From: Apostichopus japonicus
Taxonomy: Eukaryota > Echinodermata > Holothuroidea > Aspidochirotida > Stichopodidae
Direction: 5' to 3'
Length of the DNA stretch: 43,500 bases
Assembly: GCF_037975245.1 (NCBI RefSeq)
Contig: NC_092569.1
Location: forward strand, 12,465,001 to 12,508,500
The notes under the pieces were generated by a model that had not been told where the DNA came from, did not search any database, and saw only the letters and a program-made list of their open reading frames with translations. Positions 32,445 through 43,500 of this stretch are shown one piece after another. Positions within the stretch are counted from its first letter, which is position 1. Every line of letters begins with the position of its first letter. The translations under genes and the position numbers were made by a program.

Positions 32445-32763
32445 ATATGGTAGGCCATACGGGAAATAATTGCTTATTTACTACTGTTTTCAATAACAGT
32501 GCGTATTACACTATGGCGCAACTAAAGTTGCAGTTCCAACTAAGCAAAGATGGTCTATTTAATGCCGGAATTAATTATATTTCATGCCGGTATGGATTAT
32601 ATTTAATGACGGTATTGATTCTATTTAATACTGGCATTTGAAGCTGCATATGAAGCTGGTTGACTGAGAATTAATGCCGGTATTAAATAGAATTAATACC
32701 GGTAATAATATTAACTCGTACTGACCTTAAATCAGCAATTATTTCCCGTATGGCCTACCATAT
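32445..32763. mobile_element. MITE-like element with 30-bp perfect inverted repeats
   Basis: The 30 bases at 32445-32474 (start ATATGGTAGGCCATACGG) are repeated exactly in inverted orientation at 32734-32763. Inside are nested inverted CCGGTATTAA / TTAATACCGG arms and several ATGCCGG copies, so the whole 319 bp can fold back. No coding frame and no obvious target duplication were found. Confidence 0.7.
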
Positions 32764-33521
32764 GGCCTGTACGGCCCACGGGAGGTTCTACGGCCATTCC
32801 TAGAAGTGGTCAGTCTACCCTCATTCTTACCTCAATCCCTAAATCTACGGCTGCTGCATCCATCATTATCAATATATAATGAATATATAATGAATATATA
32901 ATCAATATATAATGAATATGATCAATATATACTTTATATCAATAGCCCTTCTAGACTCATCAATAAAGACGAGTCATCAATCAATAGAAAGAATTACAGC
33001 GTCATTGACATCATTCTTCTTATGACAACGAGGGAGATGAAGAAAGAACTCAAGCAGGAGATGGTTTCCTTAAAAGTTATTATTGAAAGAACTAAAAGCA
33101 ACAAGTACAGAATATGCGAGAAGAGTTGAAATAGAAAGTTAGAAACCAAAACCGGAGTATATGAACAGAAAAGACTTAACAGAAACAGAAGCTAGCTGGA
33201 GTATCCTTGTTCTTTGAGCTCGTCATGTCAGCTATACAGCTATACAGCTTTACATATATAAGTTCTACAGCATAAACCATATATATGCTACACAGCTATA
33301 CATATATATCAGCTATACAGCAACCATACATAGAATTACAACAGAACATATGTGTGAATATCAAGTAACACAACGATTCTTCACCAGCCGACATTGAATG
33401 CTAACAGCAAGTCGATACATGCCATTGGCTTGTTTGTGACATACACCTGGTCAGTTTATTTACGGACGTCAGATGACTATGAACAGTTAGTAAGAGTGGA
33501 CTGATTCCATGCATGTGATAC
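32764..33521. other. Non-coding with simple repeats
   Basis: Contains an ATATATAATGA array (32866-32940) and an AGCTATACAGC-rich stretch (33228-33325). A short plus-strand piece near 33025-33130 reads REMKKELKQEMVSLKVIIER, coiled-coil-like and perhaps from a transposon ORF, but it soon meets stops. Confidence 0.4.
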
Positions 33522-33914
33522 TCTCCAGGAGCGCACCCAGTAAGTTGGTACAAAAAAGGCAAGAAATCATCAAAAGGAACAATTCTGACAAGTTCTCCAC
33601 ACAAAAGACTTGTGCAGAACTTTGAGTCAAATGCGAAGAAACCACTAAACAGACATTAACTAGGTACAATAGAAAGTCATCAAAACAAACAGGTGGCAGT
33701 TAGAATCCTAAAAAAGGAAAATGATGATGATTCTTCTTTAGAAATCAACAGCTGTTGAAAAACGGTGACTAAATTATGTCTCGTATTTGGAGAATCCCAT
33801 GACGAAGATTGGTTCATGTGTGAACGCCGCAAGGAATGGGCTCATGAAGAATGTGTAGACATTACTGATCCACAATTGTGTTATTGCAACAATTGCTTTG
33901 ATTTTGGTAACTGA
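33522..33914 (+). pseudogene. Pogo/Tigger-like transposase C-terminal remnant
   Basis: The first part reads SPGAHPVSWYKKGKKSSKG and then TILTSSPHKRLVQ, the linker seen after the DDE domain of pogo/Tigger/jerky transposases (P-rich, then ILTSSP-K). After a stop and a frame change, 33759-33914 codes GESHDEDWFMCERRKEWAHE followed by ECVDI and YCNNC. This is the Cys/His zinc finger found at the end of these transposases (C-C-W-C-C-W-H-C-C-C). Two finger cysteines are replaced (F in CLVF, R in CERR) and stops interrupt the frame, so it is dead. No catalytic domain was found upstream. Confidence 0.55.
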
Positions 33915-34669
33915 AAGTTGGAGAAGAGCATGAGGTGGAAATCTGTCCTGTGTCTTAATAGAGAATCACTGGTTATGGTAACGTACCCACAATGCACTTA
34001 ATAGATTAGTCATATACACATAGGCCTATCATTTCGAACGCTACTATATAGGTCACTCTTATTTTGCCTATGGTTGCTTGATTTATTATTGTTCGAGACA
34101 TTTTCACGTTATCTGTTTGGCATGCTTCATAAGTTGTACCCCACAAATGGGATGTTTCTGTTAGCCAACATTGAGGTGCCAATCTGTGAGGCTTAAACCT
34201 AAGTTGGTATTTAAGATAACAGGGTCAGTAGCCTATCACGTAAACTGTACTATCCATAGGTTAATCCTTTAATTTTTGATAATCAGCCTGCAAGTTTTGT
34301 TGGTGGTGCCGGCACGTGGGAAAGGGGGCTAGGCGCGTGTCCAAAAAGAAGTTTTCCCCCGGAGTTTTACTATTTATTTTGTACTAGGCGTAACTTTCGT
34401 CTACAACTATGTTTAATGATCGTTCACTTATACTGTCGCAGATGTTCGTCAAAAATTGCTGAGTGACGTCACGAATCTTGACGTCAGAGAAATGTATTGT
34501 GCGTCTCAGGAAATATCTGAAACCATCCAGCTTACGTGGCGACTGCGCCCCTTTAAAAATAATCATTCAAAGGTACATTGTCTAAAAGATATATAACACC
34601 TAATGTGTCTTGTTTCTAATGGCAACATCATAACAATTGCCTCTTTCACGATTTGTGTTTAGTTTATAA
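33915..34669. other. 3' flank of the lysozyme gene
   Basis: No gene is recognised. A 60-codon minus-strand frame (34384-34566) has no known domain. The minus-strand sequence just below 34670 should hold the lysozyme 3' UTR. Confidence 0.4.
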
Positions 34670-37600
34670 TTATGTTTTGTTATTAAGTTGCGGTTTGTTC
34701 AGTTTTGTTGCATCGTCAGGTGTAATGCTCATGTCAAGACATTTCTTCACTCTCAACCAATATTTTTCAGTTGCTGGATTCTTAAACCCATTTGGTCCGC
34801 CGTTGTGTATCCGCGCAAAATCCTCACAGGTAGGATTATGCTCTAGACGGGCATAGGTTGCGTACCGTGCCATATAACCCTGTACAGCCCGTTCACTGCA
34901 GTCAAAGGTCGCTGAACAATTCTGCCAATCTGTGGATGGAAATAGCAACTTAAAATTGTTTATTGTACAATTTGTTAATATTTAAGTAAACTATTCATTA
35001 TTAAAACAACATACAGACATATATCGCCCAGTGTAATTGTTGGATACTTATCTGAAGCACAAGTAAGCCAACTTGTCGGTATAGTTACAGAGGAAGGGGT
35101 GGGTCGGTGGGGGTGAGATACCCGAAAGAACAGCAGGAGGTTCTAAGCGTTTCAAATATTCGCAGATGACTCGGACTTCACAGTACACACTACAGCGTGT
35201 ATATGTACTAGATGTATTGTTGAATTGAGTGAGTTGCGTGCTTTTGTGATTTACTAACAGTTACTATACCATTGCTCCGACCGTGTGCTACTTTATATCA
35301 ATATTGTTGCATGCTTATTCATGAAAATGAATGTAATAAATCATCCTCTTCCCTAGCTCTACACCCTACATTAAGTCATATCATTGATATCGTGGTAAAT
35401 CGTAAATATTATGATGTGAAAATAATCATCATTTCGCACGAAGTCAACGACCAACATCGCCATTCACTATATATCACGAATATTGTGAAGATCACGCGTC
35501 ATAAGCATGATCAACGAGTGATGTAATGGAAATCATTTCCACGATAACGAATAACAGCATCAAATGCATTTGTTAACCAGTTATGAAGCAGCAAGTTTAC
35601 AGTCAACCAATCATGATCATTGGCAACAATGATGGTTTACGGCAAAGATCAACTTCACATCCACAAGTATTATCAATATCATCCTTTTGATCACGCGTCA
35701 CATGTCAGGCATGATGTTAACAGGCCCTATTTTGCCCTATATTTCATGATTATTACCATGATCTATAACATCACAAGTTTTGTGGCCGAAACCACAGGTA
35801 TTATTAGTATATCCAAGCAAATTGGTGGCGACATTTATGACAAGCATGATAGTAAATAATGAAACCCGAATCATTGTCAACAATATCAAATATCATTACG
35901 ACATGTATCGTTATATTAAATGTGAAATTGTCGTGATCACGCGTCACATACATGACTAGACCATGAGCGACCATACGATAAACAACATTTGATACAACCG
36001 GCCACAGTTACGACCATGCATAACCTATGATACAAACATGTAATGCGCATGTGCAGAAGTGTGTCGATACGTACCTCCATCCAGACGTCCTCCCTTCAGC
36101 CTAGCATCCTGCCAGTAGGCTTTTTTTGATTTGGTAAGGACCACATGACAGGGACCCTACATCCATACGACACAGTGGGAAAGGTATCATGCAATTGGAC
36201 TGTACAAAACAGATGCACTTTAGGCAATCAGGAGGAACTGGTCCAGACGCTACAGAATGAAAGACAAATCAGTTATATTCGTTAAAACAAGGTTAATACT
36301 TTCAACTTACAACTGAAATATACTAAAGGGCACTCCATTTTATATAGCAGGTGTGTTTGACCACTTAACACGTCGATCCCGATCTAAAATGTCTAAGAAT
36401 AAAAAGGCTAAGCGATACCTTCTACTATTCTGATGCCTTCATTCAATGATCTCTACTTGACCTCTGCTGGATTCTGTCTGTTACTATCACCTTTAAGAAC
36501 GAGCCGATGGAATACACTCATAAAGTGTTATGTAACAGGTGAGGTATTTTTCGAGTTTTTTCCACACTCGTATCTATGAGTATGTCTAACCTTGGCTCCT
36601 AGGAGCAAGACAGCGTACCAGGTCATGTTCCCGGGGTCCTCTGCACGGAAAAATTGTGACATAAATGCTGGCTTGGTTGAGCAGACGATATGCCTTTCTA
36701 ATGAGGATGGGGTCTCGACTTCCGCAATGCTAGTTTCCCCTGAGAGAGGTAACACTGCTTAGGGTTACATCTACTCACAGTCTACAATGTCCATCTTGGC
36801 GTCTGTGGAAATTTATTTGACCTAGCAGGCCCTCTCACCTTCATACTTCACCATTTGAACAAAATGGCCTATGCCGAATGAGCTATCCAAACACATAACC
36901 TGTCAATGACTGCTATTGCCTGGCCATGCTGTTGCCATTCTAAATAGGGTGCGTAGGGAGGCTATTATTAAAAATATGGGCGTCAGAGATTCATTTAATT
37001 GGCTGCCAATGGTGCTACAACTGACACTGGTCTCTTGAGTGAGGATCTGAGGGAGCTCTTCATGAAAGGAACACAGGAAGCTAGAGCATTGTTAGGTGCG
37101 TCAAATATTGCTTCAGACTTACAATCTATCTTTACATTATCATCAACGTAAAACATGGGGAACGATTAAAAGGAAGCTTGCGGGCAACTAGGAGTGCAAC
37201 TTTGGTGCTGGCAGACAAAGAAATTCTGGCCGAATCAATTTTTTGGGCAACCGCTCCGAAAACTTCCAGCTTCCGCTGAAGGGGCGTCGTCCAAAGCAGC
37301 AGCAGAAGCTTTATGAACCAGAACAAAGACAGCAGGGTCTAGTGGTAAGTTCTTTTTAGTGTCGTTTAGAGACAACTTTTGTTTTAAACTTACAAGCGAT
37401 ACTTGGGTTCTCCAGGTTGTTAACCACCTTACGAACATTAATATCCCAATGTTATAGTCAGTCAAGAGCAAGCCAAAGTCGATTTGCAGAGATCCAAGCT
37501 CTCATCCTAAAGAAGGCAGTAGAGTTGGTTCCCCAAACGAACTCACACAGAAAATTTCTAAGCACACTGTTTGTGGTTCCCAAGATTCCATTTGCCGAAG

Positions 37601-40600
37601 AGGACAGAGTCTTACTTCGGTTTCTTTGGACGGTGGAAACCTTCCAGTACTACACCCTGCACTTCGGTCTATGGTTACCCCGTTTCTTTTTAAAAGTTAC
37701 AATATGAAGTTCATGGCAGGCCATCGGCGACTGCAAGGAGTAAGCCTCTTTGTCTACCTAGACAATGTTCCTGTTTCTATATCGGTCCCATGTAAGGTTA
37801 AGGGATGAAATGAACTTCCAGTTGGCGAGCCCAGCATTCATGGTAAATCTGAAGAAGTATGTCTTCACTATAAGCAGAAATATAGTATTCCTGGGTGTAG
37901 AAAAAGATTCCATTAACTTTCACAATTCCCTTCCACAGATCAAACTGAAGGGTATCAAGAAAGATTGTCAGAATTTGTTCAACTGCAAGCTATCAAAAGC
38001 CTGACAATTAGCAAACACTCTACTGGAAATGGTAGCAGGGAAGGGGGCTATCAGATTTTCGATGGCTCATGTGAGATATCTCCAAAGGGCATCGAATGCA
38101 TAGCAATTCACAAGCCTCTAGGTTTCAAGGCTTCAGCTTACCTTATAACAAAGGCCCATTAAGAGTTGAAATGGTGGATAGAAGAAAGCCATACCCAAAA
38201 TGGTGCTTCAATCTAAACTATAACCAGATATGATGATTCAAACTGACCCGTCAAAGTCAGGTGGGGAGCCGTTTGTGGTATGCAACAAACAGGGGCCTTT
38301 GGTCCCAAAGAGAAAAACATTGGCATATAAATGCACTAGAGTTACAAGCAGTGTTCCTAGGTCTCCCAGTGTTTCTCAAAAGCGATATTCAACCTAAAGA
38401 TTCCAATACAAGTCGGATAATACCACCACACTCAGTTATAAACAAACATGGTGGAACAAAAAGCGGGACATTCAGTTTGCTTGCACAGCAGATTTGGGTG
38501 TTTTGTCAAAAGCATCGGCTGACACTCACATGAGAGCACACATCAGACAAATTGAAGGTAGAGGCAGACTTTCTGTCTCGCCATTGAGAAGATGTGTCAG
38601 ACTAGTGGTTAGAAAGGTTTAATTTGTACCTGCCATAAGTATTGGAATTATGTAAAGGGAACAAACATTATATAACAGATCCCACCGCACCCACTCTATT
38701 TGTGAATATAATATGTTTTCTTTCTAATTATTTTTGTTTCCTTTTCCATTCAATTACAGGAACAATCCTGAGGGTTTGAAGAATGAGATGCAGTGGAAGA
38801 AGTTCCCTTGGCATGGTTGTGTGATTGAGACTTTGCTTGAATTTGCATTTTGAAATTTGTCCTTCTGGGCATATTAAGAAAAAAAAGAACTTCTCCACTT
38901 TTGACATCTTTGCTCTTCTATATTATAGCTCAAAAGAAGAAAGAGAAAACCTTGTTATTCATGTGTTCAAGCTTTAATTGTTTTTGTCTTCTCTTTGATC
39001 AACCTGTTACATAACCCTTTTGAGTGTATTATATCGGCTCGTTCTTAAAGTCGATAGTAACATACAGGAGCCAACAGAGCTCAAGTAGAGGTCATTGACT
39101 GAAGGCATCAGCCTAATAGAAGGTATTGCTTACCCTTTTTGTTTTTGCTGGAATTTAACGAGATCGACGTGTTTAGAGGTCAAACACACCTGTTATATCT
39201 TATGCAGGGCTCTGTAGTATGATTCCAATATTATCGTTTTTGAATATAAAAACATCACTTATGTCTGTGTGTACAATCCTAAGAGGCGACAATGGACGAA
39301 AGCATGGAGGGTATCAAAAGAATGCAACAAACAGTAATTCGATGGATGTGTCTGTTGTAAATTTGCATAAATGATCGATCCACAATAACATGCACCTGTT
39401 TGCTTAAAGTACTACTAAGGACACCTAGCCAATATGCCCATATTCAGTATATCTGTCCATTTGAAGTGTTGAAAAATCTGAGAAACTCGTTATATATGTG
39501 CAAACTATGACTTGAAGTGTTGCGCTCATCGAAATTTCTTATTTTAGCCCCTAATTACAAACCTTCATGTATCATTTGAATACTTGATGTTCTTATATTT
39601 AAAAAAGATCTTAAATTATTTCAATAAACAATCGCCTTTGGCTAACATCTGTGTTCAGTGTCCTTGAAACTAAGCTTGTGAAACAGTGTGATAACAGAAC
39701 AGAAACTTAGTCAGTCACTCCCTGTACATCGACAATGTGCATACTTAGCTCATATTTATTCATTAATAAAACTAGAAATTAGGCAAGACTTGTAAAATGG
39801 TCCATCTTTGATGGGTTTTCATGGGAATCGCAGCTATTTTCATGATTTATAATGCCTATTAGAGTGATTAGGACAATGTTGTCCAAAGGTGTCCGTAGAC
39901 CTAATTTAAGTTCGCCTTTGGTACATGTGCACGAGAATGGAATCTTTCCGATGTTATCAATCAAAAACGATTGTTTTAAATATCAAGTATAAGATTGTTC
40001 CCACTAAGTTACTTCTATACGCCATGATATATAGGTATAGTTTCAGCTGTGTTCAATACTGTGGCAAACGTTCCATAAAACCAACATGCAGTAACGGAAT
40101 GCAGCCATGTTGGGATTTCCTTACTCAAGCGTATGCATGTTATGCCGTCTAACAAATATTTTCAAGCACGGACTAACGGCCATAAAGTATCACTTCTTAT
40201 CTATAAAATCACGTGATCTCCAATTTCAACAAATGGTTTATCCTCGAGTTCGTCGAAAAGTCCGTATACATTTGGTAATGAAATAAAATATTTACACAGA
40301 ATGTACTGCATTGGAGAGCTTCAAGTATGCTTACTAGCCTACACTAGCAATTCGTTTCTCATGGATTACCTTTTTTTTATTTATATTTATTTTTGGGTAT
40401 ATATTCAGGTTCTTATTGTAAGCCAGTGTACAACTACCGTATGCCTATAGCATATATGGTATAGCCCCATAACATGCCACACATATCAGGCAAAACTGCG
40501 GCAAATTGCAAATGCTCTCTTTAAGTGCCTTCTGTTATGTGTAATTGGGCAGGTCAGACAATCGTTCAGCTAGTCAGACAAAATTCACAATATTGTTTAA

Positions 40601-40744
40601 ACTTATATCCATTCATGGACGGAACGGTATACATTATTACAATATGAATGCAACAGAGTTTTTAGACCATTTTTATAAAGTGAAAAACTTACCTGCCATA
40701 ACGATGAGAAGGAGCAAACTCGATCTAGTTATTTGTGGTATCAT
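34670..40744 (-). CDS. i-type lysozyme (destabilase family), three exons, frameshifted
   Basis: Coding exons on the minus strand are 40693-40744, 36075-36249 and 34670-34929, all with GT-AG junctions in phase 1. Exon 1 reads MIPQITRSSLLLLIVMA, a signal peptide. Exon 2 codes PPDCLKCICFVQSNC, then MDVGSLSCGPYQIKK. Exon 3 codes DWQNCSATFDC, GYMARYATYARLEHNPTCED and ARIHNGGPNG, the strongest destabilase signature, ending in TAA. i-type lysozymes are secreted enzymes that cut bacterial peptidoglycan. The total of 487 nt is one more than a multiple of 3: an A7 run (36121-36127) puts QIKK and AYWQDA in different frames. Six A would give 161 aa, normal for the family. The catalytic Glu of the VES motif is Gln (VQS), while the Asp of MDVGS is kept. 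Intron 1 holds a DIRS-like element. Exon 1 is less certain than exons 2 and 3, but its phase and signal peptide fit. Confidence 0.85.
36346..39200 (+). mobile_element. Decayed DIRS-like retroelement with inverted terminal repeats
   Basis: The ends 36346-36540 and 39002-39200 are about 195-bp inverted repeats, sharing CAGGTGTGTTTGACC, AACACGTCGATC, TTTAAGAACGAGCCGAT and TTATGTAACAGGT. Inverted rather than direct terminal repeats mark the DIRS order. The interior on the plus strand holds broken coding pieces in several frames. A gag-like LSEDLRELFMKGTQEARALL lies at 37035, and an RT piece AVELVP...LSTLFVVPK at 37519-37585. A later RT piece has FLGVEKDSINF and LPQIKLKGIKKDC (37890-37970). RNase H motifs HINALELQAVFLG (38320), INKHGGTKSG (38437) and EADFLSRH (38556) follow. 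The tyrosine recombinase expected after RNase H is absent, and the element is about half the usual length. It sits in lysozyme intron 1, opposite in strand. Confidence 0.8.
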
Positions 40745-42020
40745 GTGCGGATGCACTGTGCTACAACTCAACTTCTACTATAAGTGATCGAATGAGCTAT
40801 TTCTGGGACGGTCAGATTATATGAAATATTATAATTAGTGCAGCCTACAAAGAATGTGTACTTGGCGAGCATATTTCAATACAAAGTGCAGCCTACAAAG
40901 AATGTATACTTGGCGAGCATATTTCAATACAAAGTTCAACAATGCTTGAAACCACCAAACTTGCTCTTTCAGTTATATGCTTAAAAGTACATCAGTTAAA
41001 TTGAAGAGAAAGGCAAATGCTGACCTTTGAGACAATTTTCGTGTGAAACTTGTTTCAACAAGGAAGTTCAAAAGCAGTTCAGCCATGTTTGTGCATTACA
41101 GTTGATAATAAAAGTAGCGCGTATCGGAAATCACTTGTATAGCCTACATGTAAGTTAGTTCTCCTTTCATGTTATGAGTCACATTTGCAACTTGTGAAAG
41201 AGAAACTGAGTGCAGTATAAACTACTTCACGGGTCAAGAGGGTATAGGTACAAGAGGGTAACCACTCTTTCTTATTTATGAAATTTTGAATAGTAAAGGC
41301 AACCTGAATTGATATTTGCGACATAGATCGAACAAGTTGTGTGCAAACGGAGCTTAAAGGCTTTGAAGACTCGCTCCAAACAGCGTTTGTTTGTCCTTGC
41401 CCGTTGATAATGCCTGCTTAAGACTCTGCACAACCATAATGGTTCAACTGTTTTTATTTTCAACAATATAAAGCGATATACGTACATTTGTCTGCCTCAG
41501 CGTACCCTGTAAAGGACAAGGTTGTGAGTTTCTTTCACCTTTATTTATATATACTTAAAAGTATCAAAACAACTGTTTAATTTTTTTTTTTATGTTTTAT
41601 ATTTTAAGACTTCCTGTTGGGGTCGATGGACATACAGTACTACGCAACACGGGTGATTCCTGTCTGCTGGACTGCAGATACGCCTAGGTGTAGGCCTATA
41701 GTGATAGAACCCGTTCACGTAGCTCCGTCGGGGGGGGGGGGGGTGGGGGAATCGGGAAAGCGATTACGTAATAAGGACTCAAACAGTAAACATAGAACAC
41801 TGCACATATAAAGGCAGAGTATTTTCAACAGATGTAAGCAGCAAAAGTGGTCAGGAAAAAAATCCAGGAGACTGTGGGATAAAGATGAGCGTGAGCCGGA
41901 GTCTACCCCAGACAGATATACGCAAACCCATTTCCATACTATGTATTGGATATTTTGTGTTTATCCCACCACTACCTCTGCCATTGTTACCCTTTCCATA
42001 TCCTTGGTATACGCTTGCCT

Positions 42021-42025
<5 letters not shown>
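40745..42025. other. 5' flank of the lysozyme gene, repeats only
   Basis: Contains the lysozyme 5' UTR and promoter (not resolved), one end of the TTAA-type MITE family (41354-41380) and a poly-G run near 41729-41748. No gene is visible. Confidence 0.4.
40838..40933. repeat. Tandem duplication, two 48-bp units
   Basis: Two adjacent units start GTGCAGCCTACAAAGAATGT and end CATATTTCAATACAAAG, with one G/A difference. They lie about 95 bases upstream of the lysozyme start codon. Confidence 0.9.
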
Positions 42026-42052
<27 letters not shown>

Positions 42053-42084
42053 TATATTTACATATATATATATATATATGTATT

Positions 42085-42148
<64 letters not shown>

Positions 42149-42169
42149 AATTTTGATTTTTGCAACCAA

Positions 42170-42213
42170 ACCTCTACTCAGAGTTTCATGCTTACTAGCA
42201 ATCGTCAGGAGGT
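42170..42213 (-). ncRNA. Hammerhead ribozyme, type I, copy 1
   Basis: Identical in sequence to the copy at 42409-42452, shifted by 239 bases. The predicted cleavage is after A at 42175. See copy 2 for the mapped structure. Confidence 0.75.
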
Positions 42214-42320
42214 GTACTAAAAAGCTATCTCTCTTTCATCTTAGTTTTGACTTTATTTTGGGGGTGTTTTGGTTGGTGTCTGCAGCTTGCGAGGATTTCT
42301 ACTTGGAACATTTCATACAC

Positions 42321-42387
<67 letters not shown>

Positions 42388-42408
42388 AATTTTGATTTTT
42401 GCAACCAA

Positions 42409-42452
42409 ACCTCTACTCAGAGTTTCATGCTTACTAGCAATCGTCAGGAGGT
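42409..42452 (-). ncRNA. Hammerhead ribozyme, type I, copy 2
   Basis: Read 5' to 3' on the minus strand: stem I ACCUC (42452-42448), core CUGACGA (42447-42441), and stem II with UGCU/AGCA arms and an AGUA loop (42440-42427). Then come core GAA (42426-42424), a minimal stem III ACU-CUG-AGU (42423-42415), cleavage base A (42414) and stem I GAGGU (42413-42409). All invariant core bases are present, and the cleavage triplet is GUA, an allowed NUH. The three-base-pair stem III is typical of retrozyme and Penelope hammerheads, which may act as dimers. One weakness is a U-U apposition at the base of stem II, where a G-C pair is usual. Confidence 0.78.
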
Positions 42453-42559
42453 GTACTAAAAAGCTATCTCTCTTTCATCTTAGTTTTGACTTTATTTTGG
42501 GGGTGTTTTGGTTGGTGTCTGCAGCTTGCGAGGATTTCTACTTGGAACATTTCATACAC

Positions 42560-43002
<443 letters not shown>

Positions 43003-43500
43003 CGCTCTTGATACGGAGACTTGACGGTGCCATGAATCGTCAACGTGGAATCTTCTACAAGGACTTAGATATCACATTTAGTGTTCAGGGTGTAAGTGAA
43101 CGGGGTGGTTATATGGAGCATCCTACCATACGTAAAGCTCGCAAAACGAGGGCAGCACAGTGTTATTTCGTAAGTATGGAGCACATGCCCCACTGCCTGT
43201 TTAATAAACAGAACGGTAGAACATTTTTTAACTAAACATGAAAGAGACAACACATTTGTATGGACCCTTTTGAAAGCAACAAAATACTATTTTTTTTTAA
43301 TTGATATATGATATGTGTTATTGTATTTTATTACGTAACATGAATGAACTGATTAACAAATGCATGGAAGCATTGAAAGGATTTGGCATGATGACCCTGC
43401 CCGCTCCCCCTCCCCCAAAAGATTTTGTCTAAAAAAATAAAGGAAATATCTGAAACTGATTTCATTCTGTGTTTATTTCATATACTTGAATATTATTCAA
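43003..43500. repeat. Direct repeat copy B (pairs with 1-507)
   Basis: Nearly identical to the first 507 bases of the window, including the open frame and the AT-rich sequence after its stop. The copy lacks a 9-bp AAAATTTCT segment found in copy A. It runs off the window edge, so its right end is unknown. Bases left of 43003 cannot be compared because copy A starts at the window edge. Confidence 0.9.

Noticed and set aside
35272-35859. Two plus-strand frames of about 80 codons in lysozyme intron 2
   Set aside because: No domain and no splice evidence; they lie inside an intron of a well-supported gene on the other strand.
36346-39200. Considered as an LTR retrotransposon
   Set aside because: The terminal repeats are inverted, not direct, and the RNase H motifs are of DIRS type.

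Overview
The window is eukaryotic DNA from a marine deuterostome, most likely an echinoderm and possibly a sea cucumber. The evidence is: intron-split genes with GT-AG junctions, long (TA)n and (ATAC)n microsatellites, frequent TAGGCCTA motifs, a fibrinogen-related gene and an invertebrate-type lysozyme. The species is inferred, not shown. Most of the window is AT-rich non-coding and repeat DNA.

Three recognisable host genes all lie on the minus strand. (1) 12605-13849 is a single-exon GT10 alpha-1,3-fucosyltransferase of 414 aa with a signal anchor. (2) 21378-25450 is a five-exon gene whose exons join in phase into a 385-aa secreted protein with TIL, EGF-like and fibrinogen domains. (3) 34670-40744 is a three-exon i-type lysozyme (destabilase family). 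In this copy the catalytic Glu position is Gln, and a one-base excess in an A run breaks the frame. The last two are probably secreted; a role in defence is inferred from their families. Nothing shows that the three genes act together.

Mobile DNA is varied. It includes a 5.7-kb element with short terminal inverted repeats and SAM-like exons (3531-9229), two hAT-like MITEs with matching 8-bp target duplications (6455-6757 and 30427-30764), a third hAT-like element (16787-17585) abutting a SAMD3-like C-terminal coding fragment, and a TTAA-flanked MITE (5811-6155). There is also a pogo/Tigger-type transposase remnant (33522-33914) and a decayed DIRS-like retroelement with inverted terminal repeats (36346-39200) inside lysozyme intron 1.

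The most interesting element is at 42026-42662. Two identical 239-bp-period tandem units separated by (TA)n each carry, on the minus strand, a complete hammerhead ribozyme core (CUGACGA, GAA/A, and a UA cleavage site closed by a 5-bp stem I). This fits a metazoan retrozyme, or a Penelope-type terminal repeat, with a 239-nt monomer.

The two ends of the window (1-507 and 43003-43500) are nearly identical direct repeats 43,002 bp apart, so the window may be one unit of a larger duplication. A U2 snRNA-like 5' end lies in intron 3 of the fibrinogen-domain gene.
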